Source of the DNA: Acidobacteriota bacterium
GTDB taxonomy: Bacteria; Acidobacteriota; Terriglobia; Acidiferrales; 2-02-FULL-67-57
DNA length: 43,606 nt
Assembly: GCA_022571295.1 (NCBI GenBank)
Contig: JACZYA010000009.1
Coordinates: 1 to 43,606, forward strand
Reading direction: 5' to 3'
Shown: positions 25,406 through 34,832 of the stretch, piece after piece
Layout of the letters: the number at the start of each line of letters is the position of its first letter
Numbering within the stretch: position 1 is the stretch's first letter
Translations under genes and position numbers: made by a program
Notes under the pieces: generated by a model
What the model saw: only the letters and a program-made list of their open reading frames with translations
Database searches by the model: none
What the model was told of the DNA's origin: nothing

Positions 25406-25479
25406 GTTTTCCACAGGTTGTAGAAGGCAGCTACCTTATACTCCTTGCCGCCAAGCCGCTCAGGCACTACCATTTCGTC

Positions 25480-25962
25480 ATGGGCAAACCCAAGCCGAAG
25501 AAAGACGTCGCGGGCCGCAAAATCGTGGCCGAGAACCGAACCGTGCCCTACAAGTACCATATCCTGGAACGGTTCGAAGCTGGCATGGTGCTGACCGGAA
25601 CGGAAGTCAAAGCCTTGCGCGAAGGCCGCGCCAACCTGCGCGACTCCTACGCGCTCATTCGGGCGCACGAGGCTTGGCTGCTCAACTGCCACGTCAGCTC
25701 CTACAGCCACACCGGCTACGCCACCCACGACCCGCTTCGCACCCGCAAACTCCTGCTGCACAAGGTGGAAATTCAGCGGCTCAGGGGCCGGGTGGAAGAA
25801 AAGGGCTTGGCGCTGGTGCCGTTGCGGCTCTATTTCAAGAACGGACGCGCCAAGTGCGAGTTGGTGCTGGTGAAAGGCAAAAAAGTTTTCGATCGCCGCG
25901 AACAGATTCGGCGTCGCATCGTTGACCGCGAAATTGCGCAGGAACTGAAACACCGCCGTTAG
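25480..25962 (+). CDS. smpB: SsrA-binding protein SmpB
   Basis: Partner of tmRNA in trans-translation; rescues stalled ribosomes. The 160 residues match the family: a basic start, KIVAENRTVPYKYHILERFEAGMVL, the motif GTEVKALREGRANLRDSYA near residue 41, NCHVSSYSHTGYATHDPLRTRKLLLH and the C-terminal VLVKGKKVFDRREQIRRRIVDREIAQELK helix that enters the mRNA channel. A TATACT sequence (25437-25442) could be its -10 box. No tmRNA gene is visible in the window. Transcribed away from the secretin operon. Confidence 0.97.
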   Translation: MGKPKPKKDVAGRKIVAENRTVPYKYHILERFEAGMVLTGTEVKALREGRANLRDSYALIRAHEAWLLNCHVSSYSHTGYATHDPLRTRKLLLHKVEIQRLRGRVEEKGLALVPLRLYFKNGRAKCELVLVKGKKVFDRREQIRRRIVDREIAQELKHRR

Positions 25963-26056
25963 CACTTAGTGGACACTCCGCGCTCGCACCCGCTTTCGCG
26001 TTTTCGGTTTCCCGTGTACACTACGCCGCTTACTACTTTCCAAAGAGGAATTACGC

Positions 26057-27565
26057 GTGTTCACTGTCAAACTTTCTTCCGAAGCTCCCGAACTGATTGA
26101 AGCTCCCGCTCTGGCCACCTGGGTATTCGAACAGAGCAATCCTCTCGATGGTCCACTGGCCGAGCTCGATCAAAAGGCAGGCAGTCGCCTGAAGGAACTG
26201 GTGGAGGCGGGGGAGCTCACCGGCAAGGCCGGCGAAACCCTACTGCTCCACTACCCTGCGGGCTTCAAAACTCAGCGCCTTCTCCTGCTCGGTGCGGGCA
26301 AGCCCAAAAAGTTTTCCCCCGCCATCGACGTCCGGCAATTGGCCGGCCTGGCGACGCGCTTCCTGAAAGCGCGCAAGGTGACGGAATTTACTTTCTGGCT
26401 CGGAAGAGATCACGCCACCCCGGAAGCCGCTCAAGCAGTAGTCGAGGGAGTTCTGCTCGCCAACTTCGATCCGGCCAGCTACCGCACCAACGGGAAAAAG
26501 GAAAAACCAGTCGCAGATCTGCAACTGGTTGGCTTCGACGCCAAAAACGAAAAAGAAGTTGCTGCCGCTGTGCAGCGCGGCCAGGTAATCGCTGAAGCAC
26601 AGAACTTCGCGCGCGAGTTGGCGAACGAACCCTCGAACCGCCTCACCCCGCGCCTGTTTGCCGAGCGCGCCACCGCCATGGCCCGCGACGCCGGCCTGGA
26701 GCTGGACGTCCTGGACGAAGCGCGTCTGCGCGAACTCAAAATGGGCGCTCTGCTTTCCGTCGCCCAGGGCAGCGCAGAACCACCCCGCTTGGTTGTCCTT
26801 ACCTACACGCCGCCCACCTGGAAGCACGGGCAGCCCATCCTCGGACTGGTCGGGAAGGGGATTACCTTCGACACCGGCGGCATCTCCATCAAGCCCAGCG
26901 ACGGCATGGAGAAGATGAAGTATGACATGGCCGGCGGCGCCACCATGGCCGGGGCCATGCGCGCGCTGGCGGCGTTGAAGCCCGCACACAAAATCATTGC
27001 CCTTATCCCGCTCGCTGAAAATATGCCCGGCAGTCGGGCACAAAAACCCGGCGATGTCCAGATTGCCATGTCCGGCAAGTCCATTGAAGTGATCAATACC
27101 GACGCCGAAGGCCGCCTGGTTCTGGCCGATGCGCTTACCTATGCCCGCCAGTTGGGCGCCACCCACCTCATTGATGCCGCCACCTTGACGGGCGCGGTCG
27201 TGGTTGCCCTGGGCTACGTCAATGTCGGCACGTTCGGGAACAATCAGAAATTTCTGGACGCGTTCCTGGCCAGCGGCCGGGCGGCGGGAGAAAAATTCTG
27301 GGTTCTGCCAGTGGATGACGACTACCGCGACAACATCAAGTCCGCCATCGCCGACATCCAGAACGTCGGCAAAGGCCGGGGCGGGGGCGCCACCAACGCC
27401 GCCATTTTCTTGAAGGAATTCGTGGACGACACACCCTGGATCCACCTGGATATCGCCGGCACCGCCTGGCTGGAAGAAGCCAAGCCCGGGATGGCGAAGG
27501 GGCCTTCCGGAGTGGCGGTGCGGACGCTGATCCACTTTGCCGAGCATTTCTCGCCCGACGCGTAG
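26057..27565 (+). CDS. pepA: Leucyl aminopeptidase (M17)
   Basis: Cytosolic hexameric di-metal aminopeptidase removing N-terminal residues from peptides. The 502 residues have the M17 layout: an N-terminal macro-like domain (1-175) and a catalytic domain with VGKGITFDTGGISIKPSDGM near 272 (metal-binding lysine and aspartate) and the signature NTDAEGRLVLADAL near 347. The GTG start is supported by AAAGAGGAATT just upstream. It may also double as a DNA-binding protein, as PepA does in E. coli, but nothing here tests that. Probably monocistronic. Confidence 0.97.
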   Translation: MFTVKLSSEAPELIEAPALATWVFEQSNPLDGPLAELDQKAGSRLKELVEAGELTGKAGETLLLHYPAGFKTQRLLLLGAGKPKKFSPAIDVRQLAGLATRFLKARKVTEFTFWLGRDHATPEAAQAVVEGVLLANFDPASYRTNGKKEKPVADLQLVGFDAKNEKEVAAAVQRGQVIAEAQNFARELANEPSNRLTPRLFAERATAMARDAGLELDVLDEARLRELKMGALLSVAQGSAEPPRLVVLTYTPPTWKHGQPILGLVGKGITFDTGGISIKPSDGMEKMKYDMAGGATMAGAMRALAALKPAHKIIALIPLAENMPGSRAQKPGDVQIAMSGKSIEVINTDAEGRLVLADALTYARQLGATHLIDAATLTGAVVVALGYVNVGTFGNNQKFLDAFLASGRAAGEKFWVLPVDDDYRDNIKSAIADIQNVGKGRGGGATNAAIFLKEFVDDTPWIHLDIAGTAWLEEAKPGMAKGPSGVAVRTLIHFAEHFSPDA

Positions 27566-27650
27566 GCTCCAGCAAAGCGCGCGAGTCGGGATCGGCTTCT
27601 CGTAGCTGTCCGGCGGGAATCAGCATAGAATAAAACAAGGGACGTTGAAC

Positions 27651-28817
27651 ATGCGGATTATCTGCATCGGCTACGGGCGGCTGGGCGCGCAACTGGTCAA
27701 GCTGTTGGACACGCGTCAGCATGACGTGGTGGTCATCGACAAGAGCCGCACCGCGCTGGAACGCCGCGACCGCGACCTGCACGCCAAGTTCTTCTTTGGC
27801 AACGCCATTGACGAGCACGTGCTGCGCGAAGCGGGCGTCGAGCACGCGGACGTTTTCATTGCTCTCACCCGCGAAGAAAACGTCAATCTGATGGCTGCTC
27901 AAGTTGCACGGACCATTTTCAACATCCCGCGCGTGATCGCGGTGGTGTACGATCCCGCACGAGAAGGAATTTACCGCGCAGCCGGAATTGAAACCCTTTC
28001 CATCACCGTTGCCGGGGCCGAGTATCTGCTGGCACGAATGGAAGCCGGGCCCGATAGCGATGTTTCTCTGCAAACCGCCTGGGAACGGGCACGCGGCCAC
28101 GCGGCCGCAGTCCCCGTGCCCAGCGTGCCCCCCCGCGCGCCTGAGCCCGACCAGCCTTTCTACGTGATTGTCGTCGGAGGTGCCCGGGTGGGTTACTACC
28201 TCACCAAAGCCCTGCGAGAGAACAACATTGAAGTCTGCATCATCGAGAACAAGCGGGAAATCTACGACCTGGTCAGCCAGCAGGTGGATTGCCCGGTGAT
28301 TTTCGGGAACGGTTCATCGAGTGCCGTGCTCGAACAGGCAGAAACCCGGCGGGCCAACGTCTTTGTGGCCGTGACCAACCACGACGAAGACAACCTGATC
28401 GCCTGCCAGATCGCCAAGCAGCTCTTCGGTGTCCCCAAGACCATCGCCCGCGTGAAGAATCCCCGCAACGAACTTGCGATGCAGCGCCTGGGGGTGGACA
28501 TCACCGTCAGCTCCACTTCTATCATCACAGAAGTTATTCAATCGGAGCTGCCCAGCAGCCGCATCCGCACCGTGCTCAACCTTCACACCGGAGGGTTGGA
28601 GTTGATGGAATACAGCCTGGACTCGGAATCGCCCGTCATCGGTAAGCCCCTGCGCGAGCTCGAAATTCCCGACGACTGCAACATCGTCACCATCCTTCGC
28701 AAGGGCGACGCCATCATTCCGCGCGGCGACTCGGTCTTGCAAAGCGGCGATACGGTGCTGGCTCTGATCAAAACGTCCGCCGAGGCTGTCGTGCGCACTT
28801 TCCTGCTCGGCTCCTGA
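27651..28817 (+). CDS. TrkA-type K+ channel regulator, tandem RCK domains
   Basis: Cytosolic NAD(H)-binding regulator of Trk/Ktr potassium uptake or of K+ channels. The 388 residues hold two RCK/TrkA-N Rossmann domains: the first with CIGYGRLGAQL (residues 5-15) and the acidic VVVIDK; the second with VVGGARVGYYL near 175 and CIIENK. A TrkA-C domain ends the protein (about 300-385, ESPVIGKPLRELEIPDDCNI, GDTVLALI). A proline-rich linker joins the halves and the first TrkA-C domain seems absent or reduced. ATG 27651 has AAGGGA eight bases upstream; TTG 27645 is less likely. No TrkH/KtrB membrane subunit adjoins. Confidence 0.88.
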   Translation: MRIICIGYGRLGAQLVKLLDTRQHDVVVIDKSRTALERRDRDLHAKFFFGNAIDEHVLREAGVEHADVFIALTREENVNLMAAQVARTIFNIPRVIAVVYDPAREGIYRAAGIETLSITVAGAEYLLARMEAGPDSDVSLQTAWERARGHAAAVPVPSVPPRAPEPDQPFYVIVVGGARVGYYLTKALRENNIEVCIIENKREIYDLVSQQVDCPVIFGNGSSSAVLEQAETRRANVFVAVTNHDEDNLIACQIAKQLFGVPKTIARVKNPRNELAMQRLGVDITVSSTSIITEVIQSELPSSRIRTVLNLHTGGLELMEYSLDSESPVIGKPLRELEIPDDCNIVTILRKGDAIIPRGDSVLQSGDTVLALIKTSAEAVVRTFLLGS

Positions 28818-28917
28818 ACTTCTCTTCTTGCGCGAAAATTAACAAATGTACTTGGTGCAGCGGCAGCACAACGCCACCTCGCAGAAAGGGAAATCACAAG
28901 TCGTCCGGCGCGATCAC

Positions 28918-29052
28918 CTACCCGCGATGAGGTTTCTTGCCGTGGCCGATTCGATATTCCATGTACTCCAGCACCATGACCACGGCGGCAAACAGACCGA
29001 ACAGAATCAGGAAGCCAACTGCGGGCATGTGGTTTGCTAATAGTGTAAGCAT
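28918..29052 (-). CDS. 44-residue single-helix membrane protein
   Basis: Small ORF with a strong start: AGGAGG followed by eight bases and ATG (29052). The product begins MLTLLANHMP, has one hydrophobic helix (AVGFLILFGLFAAVVMVL) and ends in a charged tail rich in histidine, lysine and arginine (EYRIGHGKKPHRG). I do not recognise it. It lies 153 bp beyond the tldE stop on the same strand and converges on the TrkA-type gene. Small bitopic proteins of this size often regulate or stabilise a transporter or oxidase subunit; which one is unknown. The quality of the ribosome-binding site and the helix-plus-basic-tail layout argue for a real gene. Confidence 0.6.
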   Translation of the reverse strand: MLTLLANHMPAVGFLILFGLFAAVVMVLEYMEYRIGHGKKPHRG

Positions 29053-29205
29053 TTTCTTTCCCTCCTGCCTTTTCTTGATGAGCAAAGCAGGTAGGAGGAT
29101 GGTGAGGAAGTATACAGAAGGGAAAGTTTAGTTTTATCTGTTTCCGAACACTCTTGGGTGCAGCCGCATGGGCAGCGGCGAGTGTTCCAGCGATTGCGAC
29201 GGCGC

Positions 29206-30546
29206 TTATTTCCCCGCCACGCTCATGGAAGAGACTTTAACCGTCGGCGCAGCAATCTGGTCGCGAAACTGCAGATCACTGCCCACCATTTCCATCTCCT
29301 CCATCATGCGGCGCAGGTTGCCGCTGATGGTGATCTCGTGCACGGGGTAAGTCAGCTCGCCGTTTTCGATCCACAGGCCGAAGGCGCCGCGCGAGTAGTC
29401 GCCCGTCACCAGGTTGACTCCTTGCCCAATCAGCCGCGTCACGTAGAGGCCCTGCTTCACCGTGGCAATAATTTCTTTCGGCGCGTGCGGCCCCGCCGCC
29501 AGGTAGAAATTCGTCGGCGTCTCGCCGTTGCCGGTGCCGTTGCCGGTGCTGCGGAGCTTCAACTTGCGCGCCGAATACGCACCGCAGAGATAGTTCCGCA
29601 AAACTCCGTTTTCGATCACCACCGTGCGCTGCGATGCCACGCCTTCGCGGTCGAACGGGCGCGTCCCCAACCGGCCGGGCAGCAGCCCGTCATCTATCAC
29701 CGTCACTCCCTCGGCTGCGATTTTCTTTCCAAGTTGATCCACCAGGAACGACCGGCGCAGGTAAATGGCGTTGCCGGTCACCGCACCAAAGAGGTCGCTC
29801 AACAACTCCGCCGCCAGCACCGGCTCGAACACCACCGGAACCTCTTGCGTTTCTATCTTGCGCGCTCCCAGGTGCCGCCGGACGCGCTCCACCGTACGCC
29901 GCGCTACTTCTTCCGGCGTCTCCAGTTCGCTCCGCTGCCGCGCCGCCGTGAACCAGTAATCGGATACCTGCGCTTGCTGGTCACCGTCCTGGCCCAACAG
30001 GTGTAATGACAGGCTACATCCCGTGCTGCGGTAGCCGGCCGCAAACCCTCGCGTGTTCACCAGCCATACCCGGCTGCGACCCACGTGGAAGCTGGCGCCG
30101 CCTGAGTTGTTGACGCGCGGGTCGAGGTTCAATCCGATCCGTTCGGTCTCCTGCGCCAACGAGATTTTTTCCGCTGCGCTCCATTCTTCCAGCGCCGGAT
30201 CATACAGCTTGAGCGTTTCGGTCTCCGGCACCACACCCGTTTCTTCCGGCAAACCGGCAAACGGGTCGGCATTGGCCAGCCGCGCCCGTTCCACCGCGCG
30301 CTGGGTCAAACCCTCCAAGGTCTCCGGGCGCAAGTCGGAAGTGCCGGCGCGCGCCATGCGTTGGTCCACGAACACGCGCAGTTGCAATCCGCGCGAGGCC
30401 GCCTCGGTTAAGGTCTCCACCGTTCCCATGCGCACTCCCGCGGAAAACTCGGTGGACTCATGCACCGAAGCTTCGGCGTCGTCAGCGCCCGCAGTCCGCG
30501 CCCATCTCAAGACTTGGTCAGCAATAACCTCAATTTGTTTAGACAT
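29206..30546 (-). CDS. pmbA: TldE/PmbA-type protease partner
   Basis: Partner subunit of the TldD/TldE heteromeric metalloprotease, which in E. coli matures microcin B17 and degrades CcdA. The 446 residues show the family core: SKQIEVIADQVLRWARTAGAD, DPRVNNSGGASFHVGRSRVWLVNTRGF, VVFEPVLAAELLSDLFGAVTG and YLAAGPHAPKEIIATVKQGLYVTRLIG. The TldD zinc motif is missing here, as expected for TldE. ATG 30546 fits the family N-terminus, but a GTG at 30573, two bases after the tldD stop and preceded by GAAGAG, would couple translation. Last member of argS-tldD-tldE. Confidence 0.92.
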   Translation of the reverse strand: MSKQIEVIADQVLRWARTAGADDAEASVHESTEFSAGVRMGTVETLTEAASRGLQLRVFVDQRMARAGTSDLRPETLEGLTQRAVERARLANADPFAGLPEETGVVPETETLKLYDPALEEWSAAEKISLAQETERIGLNLDPRVNNSGGASFHVGRSRVWLVNTRGFAAGYRSTGCSLSLHLLGQDGDQQAQVSDYWFTAARQRSELETPEEVARRTVERVRRHLGARKIETQEVPVVFEPVLAAELLSDLFGAVTGNAIYLRRSFLVDQLGKKIAAEGVTVIDDGLLPGRLGTRPFDREGVASQRTVVIENGVLRNYLCGAYSARKLKLRSTGNGTGNGETPTNFYLAAGPHAPKEIIATVKQGLYVTRLIGQGVNLVTGDYSRGAFGLWIENGELTYPVHEITISGNLRRMMEEMEMVGSDLQFRDQIAAPTVKVSSMSVAGK

Positions 30547-30575
30547 AAAATGTACGGTTGATTCTCCGCTCACGG

Positions 30576-32012
30576 TTAACTTGCTCTTCGACCGCCGACG
30601 GTCATCTTTGCGATTTTGACTGTCGGCGTACCAACGCCTACCGCAGCGGCCTGCCCGCCCTTGCCGCAGGTCCAGGCACCGCGGTCGAGGACCAAGTCGT
30701 GGCCCACCGCCACGATGTTTTGCAAAATCTCGCTGCCGCTACCGATCAAAGTAGCGCCTTTGATGGGTTTCGTGATGCGGCCATTCTCGATCAAGTAAGC
30801 CTCGTGCACGGAAAAAGTGAACTTGCCCACGGCAGGCTCCACCTGACCGCCGCTGAACGCCTTGCAGTAAATGCCGCGCTCGACCGAGCGCACAATCTCC
30901 TCCGGGTCGGCCGTGCCCGCCGCCAGGAACGTATTCGTCATGCGCGGAATGGGAATGCAGCTGTAATCCATTCGGCGGCCGTTGCCGGTGGGGCTCATCT
31001 TCATCAACCGGGCCGAGAGCCGGTCCTGCAAATACCCGCGCAGCACCCCGCGCTCGATCAGCACGGTGGGTTCCTGCGGGATGGTGCCCTCGCCGTCCAC
31101 GTTCAGCGACCCGCGCAGGCCCGGCAGGGTAGCGTCGTCCACCACCGTGCACAATTCTGTCGCAATTTTCTCGCCCAGCCGGTCGCTGAAGACCGATAGT
31201 TTTTTGCGGTTGGCGTCGGCTTCCAACGGATGGCCGACCGATTCGTGCAGCAGCACACCGCTCGCACCCGGCGCCAGCACCACCGGCAACTCGCCCGCGG
31301 GCGCGTCCTCGGCCGTCAGCAGCACCGCCGCCTGCGCTACTGCTTCCCGCGCCAACTGCTGCGCATCCTCGACCGAGAAAGCCTCCAGGCCCGCCCGCAG
31401 ACCGAGATTTTTTGATCCGGATTGCCGATTGCCGTTCTCTTCAGCGACGACGCTCAGCCCGAAGGTAAACAACGGCTGGACGTCACCTACCAGTTGGCCT
31501 TCGCTGTTGGCGATCAACACTTGGCGCTGCTCGTCGCTCCAATTGGCGCGCACTTCGCGCACACGCGCGTCGGCGGCGCGCGCCGCCTGGTCGGCTACCC
31601 GCAAAAAATTCATTTTCCCGGTAATCTCTGCCTGCGTGGCCGGCTGCTCGGTTGCATAACGCGAGGGAAGCGAGCGAGCAACCAATTCCACGCTCCCGCT
31701 GCGACCCGCGCCGGTGGCAATGGCGGCGGCCGTGCGGGCGGCCTCCAGAAGTTTCGGCAGCGACAACTCATTGGTGTAGGCGTAGCCGGTTTGCTCGCCA
31801 GCTATGACTCGCACCCCGGCGCCCAGCGACACCGACTCGCTCGACCCCTTCAGCAGGCTCTCCTCCAGCAGCAGGGAAGTGCTCTGCCGGAACTCGACGT
31901 AGATGTCAGCGAAATCTCCCCCGCGCCCCAGCGCCTCCGCCAACACGCGCTGCAACAGCGCCGGGTCGATGCCGTGCTGCGCGGAAAAGAACTCCAGGGG
32001 TGCCGGCTTCAC
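30576..32012 (-). CDS. tldD: TldD metalloprotease
   Basis: Catalytic subunit of the TldD/TldE protease. The 478 residues carry the zinc motif HESVGH (H256, E257, H261) in VLLHESVGHPLEAD and the conserved C-terminal cysteine in AWTCGKGGQ. Other family blocks are DIYVEFRQSTSLLLEES at the N-terminus and TFLAAGTADPEEIVRSVERGIY. The start is a GTG one base after the argS stop with GGAG eleven bases before it, so it is translationally coupled to argS. In the complex the enzyme cuts flexible peptides threaded into its chamber; no microcin or peptide precursor is visible nearby. Confidence 0.95.
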   Translation of the reverse strand: MKPAPLEFFSAQHGIDPALLQRVLAEALGRGGDFADIYVEFRQSTSLLLEESLLKGSSESVSLGAGVRVIAGEQTGYAYTNELSLPKLLEAARTAAAIATGAGRSGSVELVARSLPSRYATEQPATQAEITGKMNFLRVADQAARAADARVREVRANWSDEQRQVLIANSEGQLVGDVQPLFTFGLSVVAEENGNRQSGSKNLGLRAGLEAFSVEDAQQLAREAVAQAAVLLTAEDAPAGELPVVLAPGASGVLLHESVGHPLEADANRKKLSVFSDRLGEKIATELCTVVDDATLPGLRGSLNVDGEGTIPQEPTVLIERGVLRGYLQDRLSARLMKMSPTGNGRRMDYSCIPIPRMTNTFLAAGTADPEEIVRSVERGIYCKAFSGGQVEPAVGKFTFSVHEAYLIENGRITKPIKGATLIGSGSEILQNIVAVGHDLVLDRGAWTCGKGGQAAAVGVGTPTVKIAKMTVGGRRAS

Positions 32013-32013
32013 T

Positions 32014-33993
32014 TTACATTTTCTCCGGGATTTCGATGCCTAGCAGCGCCAGCGCCTGCGTCAATTGGCGTTGCACCAGGTCAGCCAGCAACAAGAGAAA
32101 GGCTTTCTTCTCGGCGTCAGCTTCGCTGAGGATGTGGTGGGTGTGATAGAAGAGATTGAAGCGCTGGGCCAACCCGAAAGCCCACTTGGCTACCAGTGCC
32201 GGCTCCTGCTCGCGCACGGCCACCTCTGCCAGCCAGCGCAGCTCGGCAGCCCCCAGAACCAGCTCCCAGAGGTCATCGCCCTCAGGCGCGGCCAGCCGCT
32301 GCTGCGCCGCCGCAGCGTTGATTCGTTCCGGCAACTCGGCCAATGGGTAGTTAGGGTCAGCCTCGCGCAGCTTGCGGAAGATATTTTGCGCGCGCACCAC
32401 CGAGTATTGCAGGTAGGGTCCGGTTTCCCCTTCAAAGCTGAGCGCCTCTTTGAAATCAAAAATGATAATGGTGTTGCGCGTAAAGCGCAGCATAAAAAAG
32501 CGCAGGGCGGCGACGGCGATTTTGTGGGCCAGGGCCCGCTGCGTGGCGGAGTCGAGGTCGGGATGCCGCTTTTCCACTTCTTCTAGCGCCCGTGCTTCGA
32601 GCGTGTCCAGTAAGTCATCGGCCTTCACTCCCTGACCCTTACGGCCGGAGACTTCCACGAAGGGCTTCTTCTCGTCCTCGGGCGCGATTTCAATTCCCAG
32701 CTCGCGCGCGCACCGGGGCGAAAGCGCAACCATCTCGTAGGAAAAGTGGACCGAGTTGCGCGCCTGTTCTTCGTACCCCAGGGCGCGCACGCCGCCGGCG
32801 ACGATGTTTTGAAGATAACTCTGGCGCGAGTCGATGACGTTGTAGACGCGCGCGGCTTGGCCGAAGGCGGGAGCGTCGGCTTGCCCATCGGTTGTGCTCA
32901 TCCAAACCACCTGCTGGTTCGGATAGGTGTAGAACCCGCGGTAACCGAAGTCGCGCCCCAGCAGACCGAACTTCCACAATTGATAGGCAATGTCCTTGCC
33001 CACATAGGTAACGGTGCCGTTGGAGCGAACAATAATCTTGGCGTCTTCCAGGTCGCCGGCACCCTCACCTTCTTCACTCGTGCGCATCACCCAGCAGCCT
33101 GCGTTCTTGCCGCTCTGGGCAAACTCGATGGCGCCGCGCTGCTTCAACTGTTCGAAGGCGGCGTCCCAGAACTTCAACGCAAGAATCTCGCTTTCACGCG
33201 GGAGCAGGTCGTAAGCCACCTCCAGCCGCTGCGCCGTCTCCAAGTGGCGGCGGACAATGGCGGTGGAGAGAAGCTCAGCCAAGCGAGCAGTTTCGCCCGT
33301 ACCGTCTTCGATTTCTTTCAGAGCCTGCGCGCGCAGCTCCAACCGCTTGGGGTCTTCTTCGTAGAAGCGCGTCACGCGCGCGTAGAGGTCCCAGCAGAGG
33401 TAGTCAATGCGCGGGCTGGTTTGCTCCACCAACCGCTCGACTTCAGCCAGCGACTTTCGCTCCAGGTGCTGAAAACCGACCACCACGTCGGCCACTTGCA
33501 CGCCGGTGTTGTCGATGTAGTTCTGCACCTCGACCCGCTGGCCGGTGAAACGCAGCAGACGGACGAAGGTGTCGCCCAGCACCGCGTTGCGCAAGTGGCC
33601 GATGTGGGCTGCCTTGTTGGGGTTGATGTTGGTGTGCTCGACAATGATCTTGGGCGCATCGGCGGGCGGCTCCGGCGCCAGTGTGCGCGAGTCCGCCACG
33701 GTCTTCTGAAACATCCAACCGCGGTCTAAAACGAAGTTGACGTAGCCACCCCCGGCCACCTCGGCCCGCACTACGCCTTCGACTTTGGGCAGAGCCGCGG
33801 CGAGTTCGGCAGCAATCTCCCGCGGCGACCGACGCAACCGCCGCGCCAGTTCAAACGGAAGGGGTGTAGCCAAATCGCCCAGCTTGACCTGCGGCGGCCG
33901 TTCCAGGACGACAGCGTCCAACTCAATCTGGTAGGTCGCCTTGACCGCCGCGCGGACGGCATCCTGAAGGGAACGGTAGAGTTGGGCAATCAC
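32014..33993 (-). CDS. argS: Arginyl-tRNA synthetase
   Basis: Class Ia synthetase charging tRNA-Arg. The 659 residues start with the Arg-S N-terminal tRNA-binding domain (1-95, ending GGGYVNFVLD), then the catalytic domain with VEHTNINPNKAAHIGHLRN (HIGH at 130-133) and DNTGVQVAD, and the DALR anticodon domain at the C-terminus. KMSKS is replaced by GRKGQGV, as is usual for ArgRS. The GTG at 33993, with AAAGGA nine bases upstream, is chosen over ATG 34023 because that ATG lies within the predicted -10 box and would not be transcribed. First gene of argS-tldD-tldE. Confidence 0.96.
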   Translation of the reverse strand: MIAQLYRSLQDAVRAAVKATYQIELDAVVLERPPQVKLGDLATPLPFELARRLRRSPREIAAELAAALPKVEGVVRAEVAGGGYVNFVLDRGWMFQKTVADSRTLAPEPPADAPKIIVEHTNINPNKAAHIGHLRNAVLGDTFVRLLRFTGQRVEVQNYIDNTGVQVADVVVGFQHLERKSLAEVERLVEQTSPRIDYLCWDLYARVTRFYEEDPKRLELRAQALKEIEDGTGETARLAELLSTAIVRRHLETAQRLEVAYDLLPRESEILALKFWDAAFEQLKQRGAIEFAQSGKNAGCWVMRTSEEGEGAGDLEDAKIIVRSNGTVTYVGKDIAYQLWKFGLLGRDFGYRGFYTYPNQQVVWMSTTDGQADAPAFGQAARVYNVIDSRQSYLQNIVAGGVRALGYEEQARNSVHFSYEMVALSPRCARELGIEIAPEDEKKPFVEVSGRKGQGVKADDLLDTLEARALEEVEKRHPDLDSATQRALAHKIAVAALRFFMLRFTRNTIIIFDFKEALSFEGETGPYLQYSVVRAQNIFRKLREADPNYPLAELPERINAAAAQQRLAAPEGDDLWELVLGAAELRWLAEVAVREQEPALVAKWAFGLAQRFNLFYHTHHILSEADAEKKAFLLLLADLVQRQLTQALALLGIEIPEKM

Positions 33994-34021
33994 TCGCGCA
34001 AGTCCTTTGCGAACAACTGGC

Positions 34022-34051
34022 ATTATAGAAGCGAAGTGCGGAGGGCGTCAA
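34022..34051 (-). promoter_or_regulatory. Strong promoter of argS-tldD-tldE
   Basis: On the minus strand TTGACG (34046-34051) and perfect TATAAT (34022-34027) are 18 bases apart. Predicted start is about 34015, which rules out ATG 34023 as the argS start codon. On the plus strand TATAGT (34073-34078) may be the -10 box of the divergent sirtuin operon. Confidence 0.7.
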
Positions 34052-34097
34052 AACGGGCTTCTCGGCCTGTGTTATAGTAAGGAATTCGCGCACTATC

Positions 34098-34832
34098 ATG
34101 GCGGAGTGGGAGACCATCCAAGGCTGGCTGGCTGAGGCCGAGCGCGTCGTCGTGCTCACCGGCGCGGGCATCTCAGCCGAGAGCGGCGTGCCGACCTTTC
34201 GCGGCGCCGGCGGCCTGTGGCGGCAGCACCGGCCGGAAGACCTGGCTACCCCGGAAGCGTTTGCGCGCGGTCCGCGCTTGGTGTGGGAGTGGTACGATTG
34301 GCGGCGCGCCCGCGTAGCCAAGGCCGAACCCAATCCCGGCCACCTGGCGCTGGCGCAACTTGAACGGCGCGTCCCCGACTTCACCCTGATTACTCAAAAC
34401 GTGGACGGGTTGCACCAACGCGCCGGCTCGCAGCGCGTGCTCAAACTGCACGGCGACATTTGGACGCTGCACTGCCTAGGGTGCGGGTTGGAAGAAACCA
34501 ACCACGACGTTCCGCTGCGGGAGATTCCTCCGCGCTGCTCCTGCGGCGGATTGTTTCGTCCCGGCGTGATCTGGTTTGGCGAAGCGCTCCCCGCCGACGT
34601 CTTGCGCCACGCCATGGAAGCGGCCGCGCACGCGCAGGTGTTTCTGGTGGTCGGTACCTCAGCGGTGGTGCAACCGGCGGCCAGCCTTCCGCTGTTGGCC
34701 CAACAGAACGGGGCCAAACTGGTGGAGATAAATCTGGAAGAAACGCCGCTCTCCGCGCAGGCCGACGCCAGTTTTTGGGGCAAGGCGGGGGAACTTCTGC
34801 CTCGCTTGCTCGAAGCCGCCGTCAAACCATGA
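34098..34832 (+). CDS. SIR2-family NAD-dependent protein deacylase
   Basis: NAD+-dependent deacylase of 244 residues. Visible are the NAD motif TGAGISAESGVPTFRG near residue 21, TQNVDGLHQRAG near 99, catalytic histidine H118 in LHGD, and zinc ligands C126, C129, C147 and C149 (the second pair is spaced CxC rather than CxxC). Y66 and R69 form the Y-x-x-R pair found in CobB and SIRT5, which favours succinyl and similar acidic acyl groups. Substrates probably include metabolic enzymes. It starts the overlapping run sir2-larC-metG-tatD, so its expression is tied to MetRS. Confidence 0.94.
   Translation: MAEWETIQGWLAEAERVVVLTGAGISAESGVPTFRGAGGLWRQHRPEDLATPEAFARGPRLVWEWYDWRRARVAKAEPNPGHLALAQLERRVPDFTLITQNVDGLHQRAGSQRVLKLHGDIWTLHCLGCGLEETNHDVPLREIPPRCSCGGLFRPGVIWFGEALPADVLRHAMEAAAHAQVFLVVGTSAVVQPAASLPLLAQQNGAKLVEINLEETPLSAQADASFWGKAGELLPRLLEAAVKP

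Noticed and set aside
26240-27547. 435-residue antisense frame inside pepA
   Set aside because: Shadow of the M17 aminopeptidase; no motif or start signal.
34460-34828. Upstream extension of the larC frame
   Set aside because: It overlaps the sirtuin gene out of frame; ATG 34829 gives the exact LarC N-terminus.
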